A stretch of DNA of 5,442 nt from CAZNDN01 sp964571815 (GTDB lineage Bacteria; Fibrobacterota; Chitinivibrionia; Chitinivibrionales; WJKA01), in the NCBI GenBank assembly GCA_964571815.1, contig CAZNDN010000206.1:1-5442 (forward strand), read 5' to 3'. Under the pieces are notes generated by a model, which saw only the letters and a program-made list of their open reading frames with translations, searched no databases and had not been told where the DNA came from. The position numbers and the translations under genes are program-made. This document shows, piece after piece, positions 1 to 5,442 of this stretch (the stretch's first letter is position 1; the number at the start of each line of letters is the position of its first letter).

Positions 1-1581
1 CCCGATGTGTCGTCGGACGAAAAGCAGCTCGTGTATGCCAACTACGACGCCGAGGGGTACGGGATCTACCTGATCGATTCGGTTCAGGTGCTGGAGGAAA
101 TTTCCATGGGAGACTCGCTGCTGACCGCGCGAGCGCCCCTGGAGCCGGAAAAGATCACGACCAAACTTACTGCTCCCCGCCTGTACTCGAAATTGCCGCG
201 CAAGCTCTTTTTCGCCCCCACACTCTATTACGAGGAGGTTGTTACCGAGGATGACGAACCCTACCGCGGCAAGGGCAGGTTGAAACTTGGTGCGACCCTC
301 AACCTCTTGGATCCTTCGACTATCGGCGGTCCGTTATTCGGTAATGAAGTCGGCGGGTTCCTTTTTCTGGATGCCGCGAAGCTCTTCAGTTTCATCGATC
401 CCGACAGGGGGTTCATCAGTCCCACGGTTGACTACGACCTCGGTGCATACTGGCGAACGTGGATGCTTCCTCTGCCCCTAACTGTGGACTATATGCAGCG
501 GGCAATCACGGGACGCGATGAGTTTTTCAACGCAGGGGTCGGCGAAGTTCAGACGCTGCCCTACAATATCACGTTGTATGATGCGGGGCTCAAGGTCACA
601 CTTCCCATCTCCGGCAGAGAGGTGGTAACTGAGATAACAAACCGAGTGAGTCTTCACGGTTTGGCAAATCTGTACCGGCAGGAAGCCACCCTGCTTCTTG
701 ACGACGTTGTAAAATTCAAGTACACATGGTTCTACACTATCCTGCAGGGTTACCGTGCCGGGTTGCTCTTCAGTATGCTGCAGCCTGAATATGGACGTAC
801 GATGAACATATCCCCACGAGGGCTTTATGCAAAGGTCCAGACCACGTATGAAAACGAAGCGCTTATCGACGATGAAAAAAGCTTCGATGAGTCCAATCAC
901 GCCAACCTCGACGATGTCTTCACGCGCGGGCTGGTACGAGCCAATGTCAAAATGGGACTTCCCGCACCCTGGTACGACAAGCATACGCTCTACCTTGACG
1001 CGGGCGGCTCGCTCTCCCATCTGCTGGAGGTCGAGGGGACCGATGACTATCCGTACTGGTACGATCCGGTAATGTGGTGGCATCCGGGCTACGCCTACGT
1101 GATGGAAGATACGCTTGTGGAGCGAAGGCCGGCGCCGAAGGGGTCCTCGCGACAGGACTCAGTCACGAAGAGACTTTCCTATCTCCGGGGTGTTGTTGCG
1201 GGCAACGCCGTCACGTACGGCACCTTCTCCTATCGATTCCCGCTCTGGCCGAAACCGATCGACAAGAAGGTGGGGTTTCTGTACTTCGAATACCTGTACG
1301 GTGTGCTGAATGCGACGGCGGGGGCCGGGTGGGAGCGCCTTGCGGATATCACCGAGCTTCGGCGCGACGACTGGCTTGTCTCCGTGGGCGCGGAGGTGCG
1401 GTGTGAGGCGTTGTCGTTCAGCACGTTTCCTCTTGCCTTGAGCCTGAAATGGGACCGCGGCATCGACCGCGACGCGCCGATCGGCGGCGACCGGGTAGCC
1501 TTCAAGCTGGGATTCAGCTTCGACAACTGGGACCTCATCGACATTCCCGACTATTTCCACGCGCCGCGGTTCCGGCGATGA
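1..1581 (+). CDS. C-terminal part of a TolB-like PD40 propeller / outer-membrane beta-barrel protein (5' truncated)
   Basis: The frame is open from base 1, so the gene begins outside the window. The GTG at base 7 lies inside a propeller repeat and is not a credible start. Residues 1-26 (counted from base 1) look like the last blade of a TolB/PD40 beta-propeller: PDVSSDEKQLVYAN, then GIYLID, the usual 'P-x-x-S-x-D...I-Y-x-x-D' pattern. From about residue 65 to the end the chain is dominated by alternating hydrophobic/polar strands rich in Gly, Tyr and Phe, such as GRLKLGATLNL, GLYAKVQTTYE, TYGTFSYRFPLWP and RVAFKLGFSFDNW. This is what an outer-membrane barrel of the D15/surface-antigen kind looks like. 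Full-length relatives carry a signal peptide and several propeller blades upstream; those are not visible here. Its role is probably in the envelope, but the substrate or partner is unknown. The protein ends FHAPRFRR, without the terminal aromatic residue usual for BAM-inserted barrels. It converges on the minus-strand gene block. The family call is fairly firm; the barrel is inferred from strand pattern only. Confidence 0.75.
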   Translation, partial: PDVSSDEKQLVYANYDAEGYGIYLIDSVQVLEEISMGDSLLTARAPLEPEKITTKLTAPRLYSKLPRKLFFAPTLYYEEVVTEDDEPYRGKGRLKLGATLNLLDPSTIGGPLFGNEVGGFLFLDAAKLFSFIDPDRGFISPTVDYDLGAYWRTWMLPLPLTVDYMQRAITGRDEFFNAGVGEVQTLPYNITLYDAGLKVTLPISGREVVTEITNRVSLHGLANLYRQEATLLLDDVVKFKYTWFYTILQGYRAGLLFSMLQPEYGRTMNISPRGLYAKVQTTYENEALIDDEKSFDESNHANLDDVFTRGLVRANVKMGLPAPWYDKHTLYLDAGGSLSHLLEVEGTDDYPYWYDPVMWWHPGYAYVMEDTLVERRPAPKGSSRQDSVTKRLSYLRGVVAGNAVTYGTFSYRFPLWPKPIDKKVGFLYFEYLYGVLNATAGAGWERLADITELRRDDWLVSVGAEVRCEALSFSTFPLALSLKWDRGIDRDAPIGGDRVAFKLGFSFDNWDLIDIPDYFHAPRFRR

Positions 1582-1624
1582 GACCGGGTCTGAAGCAGGA
1601 CACCGTGCCGCACAACGCCGGCGT
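1582..1624. other. Short convergent intergenic gap
   Basis: This 43-base stretch separates the two converging genes. It contains AGACCGGGTCT (1581-1591) and, at its right edge, the perfect 12-base palindrome AACGCCGGCGTT (1614-1625). Neither leaves room for a normal hairpin loop and neither is followed by a T-run in either direction, so no intrinsic terminator is called. Confidence 0.5.
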
Positions 1625-2051
1625 TCAGCCGACCCGCACCCTCAGCCCGCGGAAGCGATTGAGCGCGGCGGCAAGTTCCTGTGCACGGAAGGCAACGTAG
1701 TCGGCCACCGGGCGATCATCGACTACATCAAGGCCCCCCTCCTCGACACGCCGGCAAACTTCAGCGATACCGGCGGCCACGGTATTGGCTGCCTGGCTCG
1801 TGCTGCCGCTTGCGTTTCGGGAAGAAAACACCGAGGCTTCGGTTGCCGGTCGTGCAGGGGTCGAAAGCGACCGTCTCGCCCCGCATGCGCACCCGTACCC
1901 GGCTGGGCGGTGCGAAGGGATCCCGCTGAACGTAGTCGATATGCACGGACCCCCCCTCGAAAGCATAGACCCCCCGGACATCCCGGTACGCCGGATAGGG
2001 TCGTTTGTCGATACGACGAAGGTGCAACGCCAGATCGTCGATAGACTTCAT
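1625..2051 (-). pseudogene. Remnant of an ABC-class predicted ATPase (COG3044 / PF09818 type): both ends kept, core deleted
   Basis: From an ATG at 2051 the minus strand reads 96 codons to a stop at 1761-1763. Its first ~55 residues match the N-terminal domain of the ABC-class ATPase family as I know it: a 'LRRID' helix, 'YPAYRDVRGVYAF', then 'IDYVQRDPFAPPSRVRVRM', corresponding to the family's IDHVQGDPFA-PSRVRVR. The following bases, in another frame ending at 1625, encode GGLDVV, then DYVAFRAQELAAALNRFRGL and RV, which match the family's extreme C-terminus (DYALPRR-EIAAAINRLRTLKV). Family members are usually about 550-570 residues; this locus has room for about 140. The P-loop, Walker B and the rest of the core are absent, and the two ends are out of frame, with the join somewhere near 1800-1865. 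No ATPase activity can be expected. The start is 4 bases after the serA stop, so it was probably the last gene of the ser operon. The ancestral role is uncertain; the family is related to the trypanosome RNA-editing protein MRB1590. An assembly collapse is the main alternative to true decay. Confidence 0.75.
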
Positions 2052-2055
2052 ACGA

Positions 2056-3228
2056 TCAGCATCCCTCCAGCATGCGAGCCATAATCACGTGGGGAATCGC
2101 GCGGATCTCCTCCATAATAGTATCATCGACGGCCCGATCGATATCGATGATATTATAGGCGAAGGCTCCCTGGCTTTTGTTGAGCATCTCTTCGATATTG
2201 ACCTTGTAGCGGGCAAGGACCGACGTGACCTGTCCGAGCATGTTCGGTACGTTTTCGGTGGCCGCCACGATTCGGGGGGTAGGCCGGGGCGGCAGTTGGC
2301 AATCGGGATAGTTGACCGCATTGGTCACATTGCCGTTTTCCAGGAAGTCGCGCACCTGCTCGGCGGCCATGGCCGCGCAATTCTCTTCCGACTCGCGGGT
2401 CGAGGCGCCCAGGTGGGGAATCGCCGTAACCTTGTCCATGCCCAGCAGCGTTTCGTCGGGGAAATCGGTGACATAGCCCTCCACAATTCCCGCGTCGATA
2501 GCTTCGGCGAGGTCCCTGTTGTTGACCAGGCCGCCCCGGGCGAAATTCATGAGACGGACGCCTTTCTTCATGATAGCGAAGCGCTCTTTGTTCAGCATTC
2601 CCCTGGTTTTCTCTGTGAGCGGCACGTGAATGGTAACGTAGTCGGATTCTCCCAGCAGGGCCTCCAGCCCCGGCGCGCGCTTGACCGCACGCGACAAGCC
2701 CCAGGCCGCTTCCACGGAGATGAACGGGTCGTAGCCGGTCACTTCCATTCCCAGGGCAATCGCCGCGTTGGCCACCATGACGCCGATTGCTCCCAGACCG
2801 ACAATCCCCATCTTTTTGCCTTTCGCTTCGGAGCCGGCAAAACGGGATTTGTTCTTTTCGACCAGCTTCGGCACTTCTTCGCCGTTGCCTTTGAGCTGCC
2901 GAGCCCAGGCCACGGCATCACAGATATTACGCGATGAGATGATCAGCCCGCCAAGGACCAGCTCCTTGACACCGTTTGCATTGGCGCCCGGGGTGTTGAA
3001 TACCACGATTCCGGTCGTGGAGCACTTCTCCAGCGGGATGTTGTTGACTCCCGTACCCGCCCGTGCGATTGCTTTGAGTGTGGACGGCAATTCCATCTCG
3101 TGCATCTTGAAGCTGCGCACCAGTATCGCGTCGGGCTGCTGGAACTCGGAGGCGATTTCGTAGCGCTCACGCGGGAAGGCATCCAGCCCGGCCGGCGCGA
3201 TTTTGTTGAGGGTTTGTATCTTGTACAT
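2056..3228 (-). CDS. serA: D-3-phosphoglycerate dehydrogenase, short ACT-domain form
   Basis: SerA oxidises 3-phosphoglycerate to 3-phosphohydroxypyruvate with NAD+, the first committed step of cytosolic serine synthesis. The 390-residue protein has the D-isomer 2-hydroxyacid dehydrogenase layout. The substrate-binding region includes RAGTGVNNIP (56-65) and NTPGANANGV (78-87). The Rossmann motif G-x-G-x-x-G is at 144-149, with an Asp at 167 (GYDPF) that fits NAD rather than NADP. The catalytic set is Arg231 (NFARGG), Glu259 (FPDET) and His272 (PHLGAST). A C-terminal ACT domain spans about 319-390 (ENVPNMLGQVTSVLARYKVN), which in this family usually senses serine. The extra domain between catalytic and ACT parts found in long SerA forms is absent, so this is the ~390-residue type. 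The ATG at 3228 is supported by AAAGGAG seven bases upstream. It lies 29 bases after serC and is almost certainly cotranscribed with it. All key residues are intact. Confidence 0.97.
   Translation of the reverse strand: MYKIQTLNKIAPAGLDAFPRERYEIASEFQQPDAILVRSFKMHEMELPSTLKAIARAGTGVNNIPLEKCSTTGIVVFNTPGANANGVKELVLGGLIISSRNICDAVAWARQLKGNGEEVPKLVEKNKSRFAGSEAKGKKMGIVGLGAIGVMVANAAIALGMEVTGYDPFISVEAAWGLSRAVKRAPGLEALLGESDYVTIHVPLTEKTRGMLNKERFAIMKKGVRLMNFARGGLVNNRDLAEAIDAGIVEGYVTDFPDETLLGMDKVTAIPHLGASTRESEENCAAMAAEQVRDFLENGNVTNAVNYPDCQLPPRPTPRIVAATENVPNMLGQVTSVLARYKVNIEEMLNKSQGAFAYNIIDIDRAVDDTIMEEIRAIPHVIMARMLEGC
2063..2068 (-). promoter_or_regulatory. Shine-Dalgarno of the ABC ATPase remnant, inside the serA 3' end
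   Basis: The minus strand reads GGAGGG here, within the last serA codons, 11 bases before the ATG at 2051. The spacing is slightly long. With the 4-base gap to the serA stop, it suggests translation coupled to serA, so the truncated 96-residue product could still be made. Confidence 0.5.
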
Positions 3229-3257
3229 GCGAAAACTCCTTTCAATGGTAAGCAGTG

Positions 3258-4340
3258 TTACGTACGGGCGGCTTCGAACGCTTTCATGAAGTCGACCAGT
3301 TTCCGGACCCCTTCGACAGGCATGGCGTTGTAGATACTGGCCCGCATGCCGCCGACACTCCGGTGACCCTTGAGCGTGACCAGACCCTGCCCGGCGGCTT
3401 CCTTGAGAAACTCCGCATTCAGCTCCTCACGCGGCGAGACAAACGGCACGTTCATCAGCGAACGCTCCGGCCCCGTGACCGTCGGTGTGAACATCGCCGA
3501 ATTGTCCAGGAAATCGTACAGTAGCGCCGCTTTTTCTTCGTTGCGCTCCTGCATGACGGCAACGCCACCCTGCTCCTTGATCCACTCAAACACGAGTTTG
3601 GCGACATAGACGGCAAAACACGGCGGCGTGTTGTACATGGAGCCGGCATCCACGTGCGTTTTGTAATTGAACATGGTCGGCGTGATATCCCGGGCACTTC
3701 CCACCAGGTCGTCGCGGATGATCACCAGCGTGACGCCCGCGGGCCCGATATTCTTCTGAGCCCCGGCATAGATTACTCCGAACCGGCGCACATCGTAGAC
3801 CTGCGAAAGGATATTGGACGACATATCCGCAACCAGGGGTACGTCACCGGTGTCGGGCGGGACCGCGAATCGAGTGCCGTAGATGGTGTTGTTGCTCGTG
3901 ATATGCACGTAGTCGGCTTCCGGGTCGAACATGTCCTTTGTCACTTTCGGAAGGTAGGTGAAGTTCCGGTCGTCCGAAGAAGCAACCACGTTGACCGTAC
4001 CGTAGCGTCGTGCCTCGGCAATGGCCTTCTTCGACCAGGCGCCGGTATTGACATAGTCCGCCTTGCCGCCTTCAGTGAGAAGATTCAGCGGCACCATGGC
4101 GAACTGGCTTGCGGCGCCTCCCTGCAGAAACAGGACACGATAGTTATCGGGGATATTCATCAGCTCCCGAACGTGCGCTTCCGCACCCTCGATGATTCCC
4201 TTGAACGCCGCCGAGCGGTGGCTCATCTCCATAACCGACATTCCGGTACCGTTGTAGTCGAGCATCTCCGCTGCCGCCTTGCGCAGCACCGGTTCCGGAA
4301 GTGTTGAGGGTCCCGCCGAGAAGTTGTACACTCGTGCCAT
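3258..4340 (-). CDS. serC: Phosphoserine aminotransferase
   Basis: SerC is the PLP-dependent enzyme that transfers the amino group of glutamate to 3-phosphohydroxypyruvate, giving phosphoserine. It uses the product of SerA, encoded next door, and in many bacteria it also acts in pyridoxal phosphate synthesis. The 360-residue length is normal for the family. It opens with the family signature YNFSAGPSTLPEPVL. Visible active-site residues are His41-Arg42 (MSHRS), the GGAASQF loop (74-80), Trp102, which stacks on PLP, the SNNTIYGTRF segment (149-158), Asp172 (ADMSSNI), the Schiff-base lysine Lys196 (AGAQKNIGPAG) and Arg333 (GGMRASIYNAMP), which binds the substrate carboxylate. The ATG at 4340 follows GAAAGGAG with a six-base spacer, a strong ribosome binding site. 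serA follows after 29 bases on the same strand. No step of the pathway encoding phosphoserine phosphatase is seen in this window. Confidence 0.97.
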   Translation of the reverse strand: MARVYNFSAGPSTLPEPVLRKAAAEMLDYNGTGMSVMEMSHRSAAFKGIIEGAEAHVRELMNIPDNYRVLFLQGGAASQFAMVPLNLLTEGGKADYVNTGAWSKKAIAEARRYGTVNVVASSDDRNFTYLPKVTKDMFDPEADYVHITSNNTIYGTRFAVPPDTGDVPLVADMSSNILSQVYDVRRFGVIYAGAQKNIGPAGVTLVIIRDDLVGSARDITPTMFNYKTHVDAGSMYNTPPCFAVYVAKLVFEWIKEQGGVAVMQERNEEKAALLYDFLDNSAMFTPTVTGPERSLMNVPFVSPREELNAEFLKEAAGQGLVTLKGHRSVGGMRASIYNAMPVEGVRKLVDFMKAFEAART

Positions 4341-4540
4341 CAGTGGCTCCTTTCGTTTATGGTCACCGCAGCCGCCGGTCGTGACTTCACGGCGTCAATC
4401 GCCGTTGAAAACGCCGCGGTGTGATTCGGCCCCGATATCGGAACCGGTGTGGTGTTCGGCCGGCAGTATCGACAAACCGATCGGGTGTGGCGGTGGTCGC
4501 GAAGGCTCCGGCCGCGGCCCGAACCGACACCCGCCCGGTG
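4341..4540 (-). other. Gap between rex and serC: ribosome site and inverted repeats, no clear promoter
   Basis: These 200 bases hold the serC ribosome binding site at the left edge (minus-strand GAAAGGAG). There is also an inverted repeat at 4389-4405: six-base arms ACGGCG/CGCCGT around TCAAT. A second repeat, GACACC/GGTGTC with a five-base loop, lies at 4526-4542 and overlaps the rex stop codon. Neither hairpin is followed by a T-run on the minus strand, so neither is a convincing intrinsic terminator. I found TTGACG (minus, 4398-4393) but no acceptable -10 at a normal distance. Short frames here overlap rex in other phases and look like shadows. Whether serC has its own promoter or depends on read-through from rex is not resolved by the sequence. 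Confidence 0.45.
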
Positions 4541-5233
4541 TCAGTGTTCACTCTGAGGAGTCCTCTCAGGCTGAGGGTGTCTGAGTGCGGACTCTTCGAA
4601 ATCAGCATCAAGGGTTATCCGCGCGCTTGCAGCCATGAACTCCGCGGTAATATCGACGTTGCGAACGACCGTTTCCTTGCGGTCGGCGTGGACCACGATC
4701 GGCGCAAAATTGATGATACCCTTGATACCGCCGCGGACAAGGCGGCTGCACACCTGGCGGGCGCCGGAAGCGGGTACGGCGATGACCCCGATTTCGATTG
4801 ATTCCCGCCGGACGATCTCCGGAATCTCGTAGGCCGGAAACAAGGGAACATGCGTCCTGATCGTCTCGAGCTTGTTGACATCGGAGTCAAATCCGGCAAC
4901 GACCCCGTACCCGGCCTGTTCCAGCCCATGGTGATGCATGAGGGCGCTCCCCAGCCGTCCGAGCCCGACAATGCCGACGCGGCACCGCCGGTTCAGCCCC
5001 AGCTTTTCGCCGATCCGGCCGCGCAGCGATTCGATATCGTATCCGCCCCTCGTCTCACCCGCGACACCCAATCCGCTGATATCCTTGCGAACATTGTGCG
5101 GGGCTGCGCCGATTTCCATGCCCAGCTCCCGCGATGACGTTCGCCGATGTCCCTGCTCCGCGAGCCGCTCCATGACCCGAACCAGACCGCAGAGACGTTC
5201 GATCGAGGGGGTTGAAAGGCTTGGGGTCGGCAT
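4541..5233 (-). CDS. rex: Redox-sensing transcriptional repressor Rex
   Basis: Rex binds DNA when NAD+ is high and lets go when NADH rises, so it derepresses fermentative and respiratory genes under reductive stress. The 230-residue protein has an N-terminal winged helix (about 8-75), with SSRELGMEIGAAPHNVRKDI and then GGYDIESL matching the family's 'SS-EL---LGV-P--VRKD...G-GYDV--L'. A Rossmann domain follows, with GLGRLG at 90-95 and the acidic FDSD at 115-118 expected for NAD(H). The C-terminal signatures NFAP (175-178) and NVDITAEF (192-199) are also present. The frame stays open to a GTG at 5284, but that codon lies inside the operator and at or before the predicted transcription start, so I choose the ATG at 5233. 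It gives the usual short lead into 'TPSIERL', although its ribosome site (GGA about 9 bases upstream) is weak. The usual 'LYYRYL' helix is replaced by LCGLVRVMERL. It is probably autoregulated. Confidence 0.93.
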   Translation of the reverse strand: MPTPSLSTPSIERLCGLVRVMERLAEQGHRRTSSRELGMEIGAAPHNVRKDISGLGVAGETRGGYDIESLRGRIGEKLGLNRRCRVGIVGLGRLGSALMHHHGLEQAGYGVVAGFDSDVNKLETIRTHVPLFPAYEIPEIVRRESIEIGVIAVPASGARQVCSRLVRGGIKGIINFAPIVVHADRKETVVRNVDITAEFMAASARITLDADFEESALRHPQPERTPQSEH

Positions 5234-5268
5234 GTGAGTAGTCCACGTACGATAGTTTGTTCGGAACG

Positions 5269-5286
5269 ATGTGAATTGTTTCACAG
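5269..5286. promoter_or_regulatory. Rex operator (ROP) covering the rex transcription start
   Basis: The bases TGTGAA-TTGT-TTCACA at 5270-5285 form a perfect six-base inverted repeat with a four-base centre. They match the known Rex operator TTGTGAA-N4-TTCACAA at every specified position except the two outermost. The site begins 3 bases downstream of the -10 hexamer on the minus strand and covers the expected start of transcription, so bound Rex should block RNA polymerase. Its place directly in front of rex makes self-repression the obvious reading. Confidence 0.88.
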
Positions 5287-5289
5287 TAC

Positions 5290-5318
5290 AATATACAACA
5301 TTTGGAGGCTTTTGTCAA
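5290..5318 (-). promoter_or_regulatory. Sigma70-type promoter of rex
   Basis: On the minus strand there is a perfect -35 TTGACA (5318-5313), a 17-base spacer and a -10 TATATT (5295-5290) differing from TATAAT at one base. Transcription should start near 5283, leaving a leader of about 50 bases before the rex ATG at 5233. The local A+T enrichment contrasts with the GC-rich surroundings. This position rules out the upstream GTG as a practical start. Confidence 0.85.
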
Positions 5319-5343
5319 CACGCGAGGCTGAAGAGGTGAGGAA

Positions 5344-5442
5344 ATGGGTGAAAATTGCAAGGCTGTGAACTATTTCACGTGGTGTTCCTCTGCGCTCGCA
5401 CTACTTGCGTGCATACGAGCCTCAACTGAAAACGGCGGTACG
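5344..5442 (+). CDS. Possible start of a rightward gene (runs off the window)
   Basis: An ATG at 5344 is preceded by GAGGTG at 5333-5338, a reasonable Shine-Dalgarno with a five-base spacer, and the frame stays open for 33 codons to the window edge. The peptide has one Lys near the N-terminus, then a hydrophobic stretch ending LALLAC (residues 18-23), which loosely resembles a lipoprotein signal peptide with a lipobox. Against it, codon use is less GC-biased at third positions than in the neighbouring genes, no good rightward promoter precedes it, and the second Rex box lies within codons 7-13. It could equally be noncoding upstream region of a gene that starts further right. No homology can be judged from this fragment. 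Confidence 0.25.
   Translation, partial: MGENCKAVNYFTWCSSALALLACIRASTENGGT
5363..5380. promoter_or_regulatory. Second, weaker Rex operator
   Basis: The bases CTGTGAA-CTAT-TTCACGT contain the symmetric core GTGAA-N4-TTCAC. They match 11 of the 14 specified positions of the Rex consensus, with the mismatches at the outer edges. The centre is 94 bases from the centre of the first operator, close to nine DNA turns, so the two sites face the same side of the helix. It may serve a gene transcribed to the right beyond the window, or act with the first site on rex. Confidence 0.65.

Noticed and set aside
478..1083. 201-codon open frame on the minus strand
   Set aside because: It is antisense to the barrel protein, whose alternating strand pattern continues through the region.
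1614..1625. AACGCCGGCGTT palindrome as a terminator or attachment site
   Set aside because: It has no loop and no T-run, and there is no nearby integrase or direct repeat. Palindromes of this length are expected occasionally in GC-rich DNA.
2005..2937. 310-codon open frame on the + strand
   Set aside because: It lies opposite serA, whose residues are plainly conserved. Long antisense frames are common in GC-rich coding DNA, and the peptide resembles nothing I know.
3654..4307. 217-codon open frame on the + strand
   Set aside because: It is the antisense shadow of serC, with no ribosome site or recognisable motif.
4381..4390. GTGACTTCAC as a Rex box before serC
   Set aside because: The half-sites are GTGA/TCAC with a two-base centre instead of GTGAA-N4-TTCAC, so the spacing is wrong for Rex.
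4526..4542. Hairpin at the rex stop codon as an intrinsic terminator
   Set aside because: The stem is only six base pairs and no T-run follows on the minus strand, so it is at most a weak pause site.
5234..5284. Longer rex reading frame starting at a GTG at 5284
   Set aside because: The GTG is part of the Rex operator and sits at or before the predicted transcription start near 5283. The added 17 residues have no resemblance to Rex N-termini.
1..5442. CRISPR array, tRNA, rRNA, insertion sequence or phage elements
   Set aside because: I saw no repeat-spacer pattern, no transposase or integrase motifs and no RNA gene signatures on either strand.

Overview
This GC-rich bacterial window carries one partial gene on the + strand at the left and a block of minus-strand genes to its right: rex, serC, serA and the broken remains of an ABC-class ATPase gene, in that transcription order. 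The organism is not named by any marker here. A TolB-like propeller repeat joined to an outer-membrane-type beta-barrel, together with the short (about 390-residue) ACT-domain form of SerA, suggests a diderm of the FCB group or a related candidate phylum. This is inference from family style only.

Layout. Bases 1-1581 (+) hold the C-terminal 526 residues of a cell-envelope protein: the tail of a PD40 propeller, then a long beta-strand-rich barrel domain. After a 43-base convergent gap come 1625-2051 (-), the two ends of a predicted ABC-class ATPase (COG3044 type). They lie in different frames and the whole ATP-binding core is missing between them. serA (2056-3228, -) and serC (3258-4340, -) encode the first two enzymes of phosphoserine-pathway L-serine synthesis, are 29 bases apart, and each has a good Shine-Dalgarno sequence. 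A 200-base gap without a convincing gene separates serC from rex (4541-5233, -), the NADH/NAD+-sensing repressor.

Regulation. The best-resolved regulatory region lies just upstream of rex. A near-consensus sigma70-type promoter (TTGACA, 17-base spacer, TATATT) points into rex, and a near-perfect Rex operator (TGTGAA-N4-TTCACA) covers the predicted transcription start. This is direct sequence support for autorepression. A second, weaker Rex box lies 94 bases further right, close to the window edge, where a possible rightward gene may begin.

How the genes fit together. SerA consumes NAD+ and Rex reads the NADH/NAD+ ratio, so placing rex directly upstream of serCA could couple serine synthesis to redox state if transcription reads through. 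No Rex box was found immediately upstream of serC. No wholly new system is evident. The points most worth a second look are the internally deleted ATPase gene and the paired Rex operators.
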